Origin: Guyparkeria sp016278265
Lineage (GTDB): Bacteria; Pseudomonadota; Gammaproteobacteria; Halothiobacillales; Halothiobacillaceae
DNA length: 7,277 nt
Strand: one strand, 5' to 3'
Assembly: GCF_044582145.1 (NCBI RefSeq)
Contig: NZ_JBDODO010000026.1
This document shows positions 1 to 6,139 of the stretch, in pieces. The first letter of the stretch is position 1, and every line of letters begins with the position of its first letter. Below the pieces are notes generated by a model that was given only the letters and a program-made list of their open reading frames with translations, did no database searches and was not told where the DNA came from. Made by a program: the position numbers and the translations under genes.

Positions 1-666
1 AAACCCCATCGTGCGGCCGGCATCGGTCTGCGGCACCAGATCCCCGTAGCCGACCGTCGACAACGTGACCAGTGCCCACCACGCCCCGTCACTGAAATCC
101 TCGAAGGTCTGGGGGTCCAGTACCGGCATGAGTGACCCCGCAAGCACCAGCAGGAATGCCGTCATCAATCCGATGGCGAAGAACACGTGTCGTCCCAGCT
201 CGCGAAAATAGCGACGGCCGAGACGAAGCGCCGTGATCAAGACCAGCAAGACACGCAGCAAGCGCAGACCCAGCAGGAACGCCACGGTCTCGATCAGGAT
301 CAACGGCACACCAATGGCCACCACGGCTACCAGCAACCAGTTGCTCTTGAGATAGAAGACCTTGTCCTTGACCAGGGAAAGCAGAATCAACTGCTCGACC
401 AGGAAAAACCCCCAGATGAGCTGGTCGACCCAGAACCCCTGTCCCACCCCGACCTCACCGGTGTGTTCCAGATACCACTGCACCGGGATCCACAGGGAAA
501 TCAGCAACAGGGGCAGCTCGAGACGAACGGCCCATCGCCGGGCCATGGGATTTTCGTGATCGGACACACCAGCGATGCCAAGCAGCCGAGTAAACCGCAC
601 GCCCCAGCTGATCAGCAGCCTCGCCGTGTGCTTCTCGGGCGACTCGAAGAACGGTCTATCCGCCAA
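1..666 (-). CDS. Voltage-gated-type potassium channel, six-helix family (3' end outside window)
   Basis: Inner-membrane potassium channel subunit of the ion-transport (Kv-like) superfamily; 222 residues are visible and the C-terminus is lost at the window edge. The selectivity filter TVGYGD is at residues 204-209, preceded by a pore helix with AWWALVTLS (195-203). Hydrophobic segments lie near 48-66 (S1), 78-99 (S2), 108-126 (S3), 127-148 (S4) and 161-181 (S5). The S4-like segment carries R135, R138 and R148, then R151-R152, fewer regularly spaced arginines than a classical voltage sensor, so gating by voltage is uncertain. The chosen start is TTG at 666-664, because GGGAGGT sits 7 bases upstream; the first in-frame GTG (600) and ATG (546) are further inside and would remove the N-terminal cytoplasmic tail. 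The frame overlaps the end of the upstream flavin hydroxylase gene by 11 bases, suggesting translational coupling. Channel identity is secure; ion specificity beyond potassium, gating and any C-terminal ligand domain cannot be seen. Confidence 0.9.
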   Translation of the reverse strand, partial: MADRPFFESPEKHTARLLISWGVRFTRLLGIAGVSDHENPMARRWAVRLELPLLLISLWIPVQWYLEHTGEVGVGQGFWVDQLIWGFFLVEQLILLSLVKDKVFYLKSNWLLVAVVAIGVPLILIETVAFLLGLRLLRVLLVLITALRLGRRYFRELGRHVFFAIGLMTAFLLVLAGSLMPVLDPQTFEDFSDGAWWALVTLSTVGYGDLVPQTDAGRTMGF

Positions 667-1846
667 GGCGCTGACCTCCCGCCATCCGTGTCATCCAGCG
701 GCGCAACGGCGGCACGCCGGCCACCAGCTGGGTCGCGGCCGTGCGCGCGGCGACCGTCAGTGGGTCGCGGCGGCGATAGCCCCAGTCAAAACCATCCATC
801 AGCGACTGGACCAGCTGGTTGTCCGCGCGCCGACGTCGCTCGTAGGCTCGCGCCAGTCGCGTATCCCCCATGCCTCGATCGCCCAGGGAGGCGACGACCG
901 CCGCCAACGCCTCGACGTCGGCAAAACCAAGGTTCGCCCCTTGACCGGCGAGCGGGTGGATGGCGTGTGCCGCATCGCCGACCAGCAGCACCCGATCGGC
1001 CCAGTAGCGGTGGGCGTGCAGGCGGCGGATCGGAAACCACGCCTGCCCGGCCACCCGGGTGATCTCGCCGAGCTCGTCCGGAAACGCGACCATCGCCGCA
1101 TCGCGCAGGGCCTCGGGCGAGAGCGCATGCCGGGCGCGCACCCGCTCGGGGGCGTCGTACCAGACCAGCGAGCCGCGGTGGCCGGCCAGCGGCAGGAAGG
1201 CCTGCGGACCGTCGGGGGTGAATCGCTGCCAGGTGATGTCCTGCTGCGGGTAGGCCGTCTCGACCGAGAGGATCTGGGCGGCGACCGGGTAGTCACGGCT
1301 GGTCGTGCCGATGCCCGACGTTTCGCGCACCCAGGAGCGTTGCCCGTCGGCCCCGATGACGAGATCGGCGCGCAGCTCGCGGCCGTCCGCCAGGGTCAGG
1401 CCCACGTCACGATCGCGCACCTCAAGCCGCTGCGGCTCGCTGCCGGTGAGGCAGTCGACGTTGTCGAACTCGCGCAAGCGCGACCACAACGCCAATTGCA
1501 CCCGGCGATTCTCGACGATGTAGCCCAGATAGGGTCGCCCCACCTCGGCGGCATCGAAGGTCAGGTCACCCGGCCCGGCGGCATCGAAGACCCGCATGCG
1601 CCGGTAGAGCGCGGCGCGTTCGGCGCGAATGGTCGCCCAGGCGCCCAGCCGGTCGAGCAAGGCGATGCTCGCCGGGGCCAGCGCCGAGACCCGCAGGTCG
1701 AAGGGGTCGTCACCGCCGAGCGGTGCCGGCGGTTCGCGCTCGATCAGGGCGACCTCGAGGTCTTCCTGTGCAAGTGCCAGCGCCGCGGCGGCACCTACCA
1801 TGCCGCCACCGACGACGATCACGTCCACCTGGCGCACGGCCGGCAT
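656..1846 (-). CDS. ubiI: UbiH/UbiI/UbiF-family FAD monooxygenase of ubiquinone biosynthesis (probably UbiI)
   Basis: Flavoprotein aromatic hydroxylase that uses NAD(P)H and oxygen to add a ring hydroxyl to a polyprenyl phenol intermediate of ubiquinone; acts with the membrane-associated Ubi proteins. It has 396 residues, normal for the family. Visible motifs are the FAD-binding GGGMVG (13-18) after a beta strand VDVIVV, the central GADG (165-168), and the second FAD motif VGDAAHAIHPLAGQGANLGF (289-308). The segment GYIVENRRVQLALW (108-121) is typical of the UbiI/UbiF side of the family. Its ATG shares one base with the TAA of ubiH (TAATG at 1848-1844) and GGGGGA lies 7 bases upstream, so the two are probably translationally coupled. 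Position next to ubiH and pepP matches E. coli ubiI (visC), which does C5 hydroxylation. UbiF, or a broader-specificity enzyme, cannot be excluded from sequence alone: family membership is near certain, the exact ring position is inferred from context. Confidence 0.85.
   Translation of the reverse strand: MPAVRQVDVIVVGGGMVGAAAALALAQEDLEVALIEREPPAPLGGDDPFDLRVSALAPASIALLDRLGAWATIRAERAALYRRMRVFDAAGPGDLTFDAAEVGRPYLGYIVENRRVQLALWSRLREFDNVDCLTGSEPQRLEVRDRDVGLTLADGRELRADLVIGADGQRSWVRETSGIGTTSRDYPVAAQILSVETAYPQQDITWQRFTPDGPQAFLPLAGHRGSLVWYDAPERVRARHALSPEALRDAAMVAFPDELGEITRVAGQAWFPIRRLHAHRYWADRVLLVGDAAHAIHPLAGQGANLGFADVEALAAVVASLGDRGMGDTRLARAYERRRRADNQLVQSLMDGFDWGYRRRDPLTVAARTAATQLVAGVPPLRRWMTRMAGGQRLGG
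674..680 (-). promoter_or_regulatory. Shine-Dalgarno site that decides the TTG start of the potassium channel
   Basis: On the minus strand GGGAGGT is followed by 7 bases and then TTG (666-664). This near-perfect anti-16S match lies inside the last codons of the upstream hydroxylase gene and supports the rare TTG start over later GTG or ATG codons. Confidence 0.7.
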
Positions 1847-3069
1847 TAGGCGATCCCCCGTGTGGCGCGCACCAAGCGATTCTTGAAGGGCAGCAGACCG
1901 TCGAACACGGACAGTGCCGCGCCGCGCAGGTGCCCCAATCCCGGCAAATCCAGGGAAAAACCGCGCACCAGGCCGTCGGTCAATCCGATGGTGCGCCGGT
2001 AATCGGCCTGGCGCAGCGACCGGTAGCGCGCTAGTCGAGACGGATCACCCGGATCGACGGCCCCTCCCCGGTCCGCCCGCAGTACGCGGGCAAGATCACG
2101 GATGTCACGCAGGCAGAGATTGAAACCCTGACCGGCAACCGGATGCAGGGCGTGGGCGGCGTTTCCCAGCACCACCAGCCGGTCGGCGACCGGCTCATTC
2201 GCGGTCACGAGGGTCAGCGGATACTGACCTCGCGGTGTGAGCGCCGAGAAGCCGCCCAGACGGTGGCCGAAGGTCTCGTCCACCGCTCGGGCAAAGGCCT
2301 CGTCGTCCAGCATGGCCAGCCGTTCGGCCTCGGCGCGGCGGGCCACCCAGACCAGCGAGACCCGTCCCTCGGCAGCCGGCAGCACCGCCAGCGGACCGCC
2401 GGTGGTGAAACACTCGAACGCCACCCCGTCGTGCGGACGGGCCGGCATAGCGGTGGCCACCGTGGCGACCTGGCCGTACTCGTGGCGGCTGATGCCCATC
2501 TCGGCCTGCTCACGCACGGCCGAATCGGCGCCATCCGCCGCCACCACCAGACGCGCTCGGCGCGTCACGAGCTCCTCATCGTCATCACGAAGCACGACGG
2601 TTGCGCCGTCGGCGTCGGTGGCGTGGCGCTCATAGCGTGCCGGGCGGTGGTAACGGATCGGTCCTGCCCCCGTGGGCGGCTCGGCGAGCAGGTATTCCAG
2701 GCGTTCGCCCAGCGCCCGGTTGGGCATGACATAACCCAATGCCTCGACGCCAGCCGAGCGGGCGGTAATACGGCTCAGGCCGAAATGCCCCCGGTCGAAC
2801 ACCCGCACCTCGCGGATCCGTTCGGCGGCCGCGGCCAGCGGCGCATCGATCAGGCCGAGCGTATCCAGATACTGCCACCCGGCATCGGCCACCGCGGTCA
2901 ACCGCCGGTCGAAACTGGCCGACTCGTCGGGACGACGCGGCTCGACCACCTCGACCGACCAGCCATCGGCGGCCAGGGCACGCGCCAGCACGCCGCCGAC
3001 CATCCCGCCACCGATGATCATCACATCGGTGTCGAATGCCTCTTCGCGCACGACCGAATTGCGTGTCAT
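1846..3069 (-). CDS. ubiH: 2-polyprenyl-6-methoxyphenol hydroxylase UbiH
   Basis: FAD-dependent monooxygenase, expected to hydroxylate C1 of the 2-polyprenyl-6-methoxyphenol ring in aerobic ubiquinone synthesis. From the chosen start it has 407 residues: FAD motif GGGMVG (20-25), central AADG (177-180), and the second FAD motif LGNAAHALHPVAGQGFNL (301-318). The GN in place of GD, and the following LRDIRDLA, are characteristic of UbiH. An upstream in-frame GTG at 3081 would add four residues (MNRT), but the only purine-rich ribosome-binding-like sequence, GGAG at 3084-3081, overlaps that GTG and can only serve the ATG at 3069 (spacing 11). Neither start has an ideal site, so the N-terminus is uncertain by four residues. 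It lies 32 bases after pepP and overlaps the next hydroxylase gene by one base. The order pepP-ubiH-ubiI is the same as in E. coli. Confidence 0.92.
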   Translation of the reverse strand: MTRNSVVREEAFDTDVMIIGGGMVGGVLARALAADGWSVEVVEPRRPDESASFDRRLTAVADAGWQYLDTLGLIDAPLAAAAERIREVRVFDRGHFGLSRITARSAGVEALGYVMPNRALGERLEYLLAEPPTGAGPIRYHRPARYERHATDADGATVVLRDDDEELVTRRARLVVAADGADSAVREQAEMGISRHEYGQVATVATAMPARPHDGVAFECFTTGGPLAVLPAAEGRVSLVWVARRAEAERLAMLDDEAFARAVDETFGHRLGGFSALTPRGQYPLTLVTANEPVADRLVVLGNAAHALHPVAGQGFNLCLRDIRDLARVLRADRGGAVDPGDPSRLARYRSLRQADYRRTIGLTDGLVRGFSLDLPGLGHLRGAALSVFDGLLPFKNRLVRATRGIA

Positions 3070-3101
3070 GGTCCGGTTCACTCCAGGGCTTGTTCCAGGG
3101 T

Positions 3102-4454
3102 CTATTCGAGCGGCTGGCTGACAGGATCGCGCCGCCCGGCGAACAGGGCCTCGATCTCGTCGATCTGCTTGGGAACACCGCGGGTGAGCACCTCAAAACC
3201 CTCCTCGGTGACCAGCACGTCATCCTCGATGCGAATACCGATGCCGCGGTATTCCGCGGGCGCATCCGACTGCGGATCGACGTACAGGCCCGGCTCGACG
3301 GTCATTACCATGCCCGGCTCGAGCTCGCGCCAATCACCATCGACGCGATAGCCGCCGACGTCGTGGACGTCCGAGCCCAGCCAGTGACCGGTGCGATGCA
3401 TGAAGTAGCTGCGATAGCGCCCGTCCTCGATCGCCTCGTCGACCGGCCCCTCGATCACACCGAGCTCGATCAACCCTGCCGTGATCACGCGCACGGCCGC
3501 CTGATGCGGGGCATCGAAGGACACGCCGGGGGCGATGGCTTCGATCGCGGCGAGCTGCGCGTCGAGCACCAATTGATAGAGCGCGCGCTGGGGCTTGCTG
3601 AAGGTGCCGCTGACCGGCCAGGTGCGGGTGATGTCACCGGCGTAGTAGTCGACTTCCGCGCCGGCATCGATCAGCACCAGGTCGCCGTCTTTCAACTCCG
3701 CCGCATTGGCCCGATAGTGCAGCACGCAGGCGTTTTCGCCGCCAGCGACGATCGGGGCGAACGACGGCTCGCCGTGCGCGCTGGCGAACACCTTCTGCAG
3801 GATGGCGGCGATCTCGAACTCGAACAGTCCCGCGTGTACCCCGCGAGCGGCGGCCAGGTGCGCCTCGACCGACACCGCCGCGGCACGACGCAGCCGGTCG
3901 ATCTCCTGTGGCGACTTGACCAGGCGTTGCTCATGGATCGGCCCGGCGACATCCTTGATCGTCTGTGGCGGCTGAACGCCGGCTCGCGCCCCCCGGCGCA
4001 GCTCATCGAACCAGCCCAGGGCCTGTAGTACCCAATCGTGCTCGTCGAATGGCAGGTGGAGCCGGCTGTAGCCCTTGAGCAATTCGGGCAGGCGGGCGTC
4101 GATCTCGTCGATAGCGAAGGCCTGATCAATCCCTAGCGCGGCCGGCGCCCGCTCGAGGCCCAGTTGCGGGCCTTCCCAGCGTTCGCGCTCGGGGTCACGC
4201 GGATGGACGAAGACGATCACCTCGCCCTCGGCACGCTTGGGACAGAGCACCAACAGGGCGTCGGGTTCGGCCAGGCCGGTGAGGTAGTAGAAGTCGCTCG
4301 ACTGGCGGAAGGGCCACGGATTGTCGTGATTGCGCTGCTGCTCCACGGCCGCCGGCACGATGGCGGCACTGCGCTTGCCGATGGCCTTGATCAGGCGCTT
4401 GCGGCGGCGCTGGTATTCACGGCGCTCGGTCGGAGAAGGGCCGGTCAATTGCAT
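3102..4454 (-). CDS. pepP: Xaa-Pro aminopeptidase P (aminopeptidase P II)
   Basis: Cytoplasmic dinuclear metallopeptidase that removes an N-terminal residue preceding proline. It is 450 residues long, close to the E. coli enzyme. The N-terminal creatinase-like domain (about 1-175) includes the conserved FYYLTGLAEPDALLVL. The C-terminal pita-bread domain carries all five metal ligands: D263 (LIDAGAE), D274 (GDITRTWP), H357 (HRTGHWLG), E387 (TVEPG) and E410 (RIEDD). The further catalytic-site histidines H353 and H364 (DVHDVGG) and R408 are also present, so it should be active. Start at ATG 4454 has only a weak GAG 7 bases upstream. It begins 38 bases after the ygfB stop and ends 32 bases before ubiH, so it is probably co-transcribed with both. 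No direct metabolic link to ubiquinone is known; the linkage is a conserved gammaproteobacterial gene order. Confidence 0.96.
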   Translation of the reverse strand: MQLTGPSPTERREYQRRRKRLIKAIGKRSAAIVPAAVEQQRNHDNPWPFRQSSDFYYLTGLAEPDALLVLCPKRAEGEVIVFVHPRDPERERWEGPQLGLERAPAALGIDQAFAIDEIDARLPELLKGYSRLHLPFDEHDWVLQALGWFDELRRGARAGVQPPQTIKDVAGPIHEQRLVKSPQEIDRLRRAAAVSVEAHLAAARGVHAGLFEFEIAAILQKVFASAHGEPSFAPIVAGGENACVLHYRANAAELKDGDLVLIDAGAEVDYYAGDITRTWPVSGTFSKPQRALYQLVLDAQLAAIEAIAPGVSFDAPHQAAVRVITAGLIELGVIEGPVDEAIEDGRYRSYFMHRTGHWLGSDVHDVGGYRVDGDWRELEPGMVMTVEPGLYVDPQSDAPAEYRGIGIRIEDDVLVTEEGFEVLTRGVPKQIDEIEALFAGRRDPVSQPLE

Positions 4455-4492
4455 CTGGTCGCTCGTGGTTGAGGGCGGTTGTGTCGTCGAGG

Positions 4493-5041
4493 CTACTGCA
4501 GGCGCTGCGAGCCGGCCGTTTCGGGGATCGGCGGGTGCAATTGCAGGTACATCACCAGCAGCGCGGAGCTCAAGTACTCCTCGATCTGATGGATATCGAA
4601 GGCGTCGTCCTCGGTCTTGACCGACTCGGGGTCGAGTTGGGCGATATCCCCCAGATCGTCAAACACCTCGCGGGCGTCATCCCCGAGCGCCCGGCGGGCC
4701 GGACCGTTCTCGATCGCGTAGCCGTAGAGCACGCCCTGGGCGAAGTCGATCAATCCCTCGACCTGCGTCTTAAGGCTGGCCTCCTCGTCGGGTAACACCA
4801 GGTCGAGGCCGAGGTTGTCGGCGGTGGTGACCTGCTCGACCAGGCGCTGGTAGAGCTCCGAAAGTGCGGCCGGTGCCGCCTGCGGCGGCTGGTCTTCCTC
4901 GACCAGCTCTGCCAGCCAGCGCGACTCTTCGGCCGGACCGCCACCGATCCACATGCCGATCAGCACCCCGTGCGCCTCGGCAGGATTGGCCAGCGCACCA
5001 ATGGAATCGAGAGCCTGCTGAAATCGTTGATATTCGGTCAT
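4493..5041 (-). CDS. ygfB: UPF0149 family protein YgfB
   Basis: Small acidic cytoplasmic protein of the UPF0149 (YgfB/YecA) family, 182 residues, close to the usual 180-195. Family hallmarks are the N-terminal PAEAHGVLIGMW (20-31), the central segment LIDFAQGVLYGYAI (98-111), and a C-terminal acidic region with DIAQLDPE followed by EDDAFDIHQIEEYLSSALL, which matches the usual EDE-(x)-EYVRVA region. The start is ATG 5041, giving MTEYQRFQQALD; an upstream in-frame ATG at 5137 would add 32 basic, low-complexity residues not seen in the family. Only a weak GAGAC precedes the start. It is the first gene of the leftward ygfB-pepP-ubiH-ubiI cluster. In Pseudomonas aeruginosa YgfB is known to affect beta-lactamase induction by opposing the AlpA regulator; whether that role applies here cannot be judged, since no alp genes are in view. 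Confidence 0.93.
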   Translation of the reverse strand: MTEYQRFQQALDSIGALANPAEAHGVLIGMWIGGGPAEESRWLAELVEEDQPPQAAPAALSELYQRLVEQVTTADNLGLDLVLPDEEASLKTQVEGLIDFAQGVLYGYAIENGPARRALGDDAREVFDDLGDIAQLDPESVKTEDDAFDIHQIEEYLSSALLVMYLQLHPPIPETAGSQRLQ

Positions 5042-5069
5042 TGCCCGTCTCGTTGCGTGTTCGCCCGTT

Positions 5070-5090
5070 CTTGCAGCCTGTCGTTGCAAG
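5070..5090. repeat. Inverted repeat in the ygfB leader
   Basis: CTTGCA (5070-5075) and TGCAAG (5085-5090) are perfect 6-base inverted arms around 9 bases, 29 to 49 bases upstream of the ygfB start. It could be a weak RNA hairpin in the ygfB leader or an operator. No U-run follows, so it is not a terminator. At this length it could be chance. Confidence 0.35.
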
Positions 5091-5115
5091 GACCTCAGCC
5101 TCGCGGAGGGCCACA

Positions 5116-5144
5116 TTGTCACCGCTATGCCGGTCAAATGATAG
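5116..5144 (+). promoter_or_regulatory. Candidate sigma-70 promoter for the zapB-like/zapA transcript
   Basis: TTGTCA (5116-5121) resembles a -35 box and is followed by a 17-base spacer and TGATAG (5139-5144), a moderate -10 box. The predicted start near 5151 would give a leader of about 110 bases before the coiled-coil gene at 5261. I saw no comparably good promoter on the minus strand for ygfB: a TTGACC at 5136-5131 lacks a partner -10 at the right distance. Confidence 0.45.
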
Positions 5145-5162
5145 ACTGCCGCCGGAGATCCG

Positions 5163-5197
5163 GGCGCTCATGCGCCTGTCTTTGGGCCTGCGGCCCA
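5163..5197 (+). other. Two adjacent perfect hairpins in the 5' leader of the zapB-like/zapA mRNA
   Basis: GGCGC-TCAT-GCGCC (5163-5176) is a 5-bp stem with a four-base loop. Six bases later TGGGCC-TGC-GGCCCA (5183-5197) is a 6-bp stem with a three-base loop. Both lie between the candidate promoter and the start at 5261. Neither has a following U-run, so they do not look like terminators; they may stabilise the leader or modulate translation. High GC content makes short GC stems common. Confidence 0.4.
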
Positions 5198-5260
5198 CCC
5201 GTCATCCCGCCCGGCATCCCAATGGATGCGATGGGGCGATTCACGCGGAGATTCGAGACC

Positions 5261-5479
5261 ATGGCCGAAGGGCTTGCCGACAAGATCGAACGACTGCTCG
5301 CCGCGGCGGAGCGGGCCCATGCCGAGCGCAGCGAAATGCGCGTGCAGGCGGCGTCCCTGGCCGAGGAAAACCAGGAACTGCGCCGACTGATCGAGCACAG
5401 CCACGATCGGATTGAGGAACTGGCTGGCCAGTTGCGACGTCTTGAAGACCAGGCCGCCGAGACCCAACGCGAGGATTGA
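5261..5479 (+). CDS. Short coiled-coil protein upstream of zapA (TIGR02449/ZapB-like)
   Basis: A 72-residue, strongly charged protein predicted to be almost wholly alpha-helical coiled coil: a heptad-like spacing of hydrophobic residues runs from about residue 5 to 65 (LADKIERLL, SLAEENQELRRLI, IEELAGQLRRLE). There is no signal peptide or membrane segment. This small gene directly before zapA is a conserved feature of Pseudomonas and relatives, where it is annotated as TIGR02449 or as a ZapB-like cell division protein. A role with ZapA at the division ring is inferred from shape and neighbour, not proven. The start is ATG 5261 (GGAG 10 bases upstream); in-frame ATGs at 5222 and 5231 would add 13 or 10 residues but have no ribosome-binding-like sequence. 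The stop lies 3 bases before zapA, so the two are almost certainly co-translated. Confidence 0.8.
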   Translation: MAEGLADKIERLLAAAERAHAERSEMRVQAASLAEENQELRRLIEHSHDRIEELAGQLRRLEDQAAETQRED

Positions 5480-5482
5480 CCC

Positions 5483-5785
5483 ATGAGCCAGCCGAATCAC
5501 CCCGTCACCGTCCGGGTGATGGAAAAGGACTACCGAATCGTCTGCCCGCCCGACGAGCAGGGCATGCTGTTGCGAACGGCCGAGTACCTCAACGACGAGA
5601 TGGCCACGATTCGCAAGACCAGCAAGGTACTAAGCACAGAGCGGATCGCCGTACTCGCCGCGCTGAACATCACCCGCCAGCTGCTCGAGGGGCGTGCGCT
5701 CGAGTTGCCGGAAGATCTCGACAACGGCGAGTTGGCCACCCGGATCGATCGCCTGCTCGAGGCCATGGAGCGCGACCCGGCCTGA
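5483..5785 (+). CDS. zapA: Cell division protein ZapA
   Basis: Cytoplasmic protein that binds FtsZ and cross-links its protofilaments at midcell. It is 100 residues, typical for the family. The N-terminal beta-alpha domain contains VTVRVMEKDYRIVCPPDEQ (8-26), then LLRTAEYLNDEM (29-40), the pattern shared by ZapA proteins; the C-terminal dimerising helix carries STERIAVLAALNITRQLL (51-68) followed by a charged helix to the end. GAGG lies 8 bases before the ATG. It sits 3 bases after the coiled-coil gene and about 60 bases ahead of the 6S RNA promoter, the conserved zapA-ssrS-ygfA order. I saw no intrinsic terminator after it, so its transcript may continue into the 6S RNA region. Confidence 0.96.
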   Translation: MSQPNHPVTVRVMEKDYRIVCPPDEQGMLLRTAEYLNDEMATIRKTSKVLSTERIAVLAALNITRQLLEGRALELPEDLDNGELATRIDRLLEAMERDPA

Positions 5786-5828
5786 CGTTAGGCCAGCAAT
5801 CGACCGGGTCGACATCCCCGTCACCATG

Positions 5829-5838
5829 TCACCGGTGA
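5829..5838. promoter_or_regulatory. Palindrome just upstream of the 6S RNA promoter
   Basis: TCACCGGTGA is a perfect 10-base palindrome ending 9 bases before the -35 box of the 6S RNA promoter. Its position would suit an activator or repressor half-site pair, but it is short and I do not recognise a specific regulator for it. Confidence 0.3.
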
Positions 5839-5847
5839 ATTATTCCC

Positions 5848-5876
5848 TTGAAAGCCGAGGCCACCGGCCCTAGCAT
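5848..5876 (+). promoter_or_regulatory. Sigma-70 promoter of the 6S RNA
   Basis: TTGAAA (5848-5853) and TAGCAT (5871-5876) are separated by exactly 17 bases, close to consensus at both boxes. The predicted transcription start, about 5883, coincides with the first base before the closing stem of the 6S RNA, which independently supports both calls. Confidence 0.8.
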
Positions 5877-5882
5877 GAAGAC

Positions 5883-6068
5883 AGTCTTCTGGGACGTTCG
5901 CCAGGTTGCGCTCTATCCCTTGAGCCTTAATTTGCGACACAGGGGGCGACAAGCGGTTCTGTGCGCATGTCCGCTTTGGCGGAAAGCCTGATGAGCCGGG
6001 CGTTGTCCCCGACTTGAACCCTATCGGTTCAAGGTCGTAGCGCCGCCAGCGGCGCCCTGGAAGACACC
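5883..6068 (+). ncRNA. ssrS: 6S RNA
   Basis: Global regulator RNA that imitates an open promoter and binds the sigma-70 RNA polymerase holoenzyme in stationary phase. At about 186 nucleotides it matches the E. coli RNA (184). The closing stem pairs 5884-5897 with 6052-6065: ten pairs including two G-U, one A-C mismatch, then three more pairs. The 5' motif GACGTTCGC corresponds to GATGTTCGC in E. coli, and CCTTGAGCC (5918-5926) to the CCTGAGCC stretch of the central bubble. The conserved hairpin CTTGAACC/GGTTCAAG (6013-6020 with 6026-6033) is perfect, and an apical stem TCCGC-TTTG-GCGGA lies at 5970-5983. It sits between zapA and ygfA, its usual place. Ends are estimated from the promoter and the closing stem and may be off by a few bases. 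Confidence 0.93.
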
Positions 6069-6075
6069 TCACCCC

Positions 6076-6124
6076 AGAAGGTCTGCACGAATGCGGCACC
6101 GCCCGCGTGCAGACCTTCTTCTTT
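6076..6124 (+). terminator. Intrinsic terminator after the 6S RNA, upstream of ygfA
   Basis: A perfect 14-bp stem, AGAAGGTCTGCACG (6076-6089) with CGTGCAGACCTTCT (6106-6119), encloses 16 bases that can form a small inner GC stem (6093-6102), and runs into TCTTT (6120-6124). It should end the 6S precursor transcript and lies only 15 bases before the ygfA start codon, so it may also limit read-through into that gene. A protein-coding extension of ygfA through the stem (GTG at 6107) is less likely. Confidence 0.85.
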
Positions 6125-6139
6125 GATCGAATCGTGACG

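Noticed and set aside
187..1062. Plus-strand open frame of 291 codons across the channel and hydroxylase genes
   Set aside because: The product is low-complexity Gln-, Arg- and Pro-rich; the minus strand encodes a channel with TVGYGD in the same place.
575..1849. Plus-strand open frame of 424 codons opposite the second hydroxylase gene
   Set aside because: It mirrors a gene with all FAD motifs on the minus strand, shows no recognisable domain, and is expected from high GC codon bias.
2143..4028. Long plus-strand open frames opposite ubiH and pepP (2143-3351 and 3036-4028)
   Set aside because: Shadows of two genes with full catalytic motifs; no plausible start sites or domains.
5803..5816. 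CGACCGGGTCG inverted sequence as a zapA terminator
   Set aside because: The arms leave a one-base loop, so no hairpin can form well, and no U-run follows.
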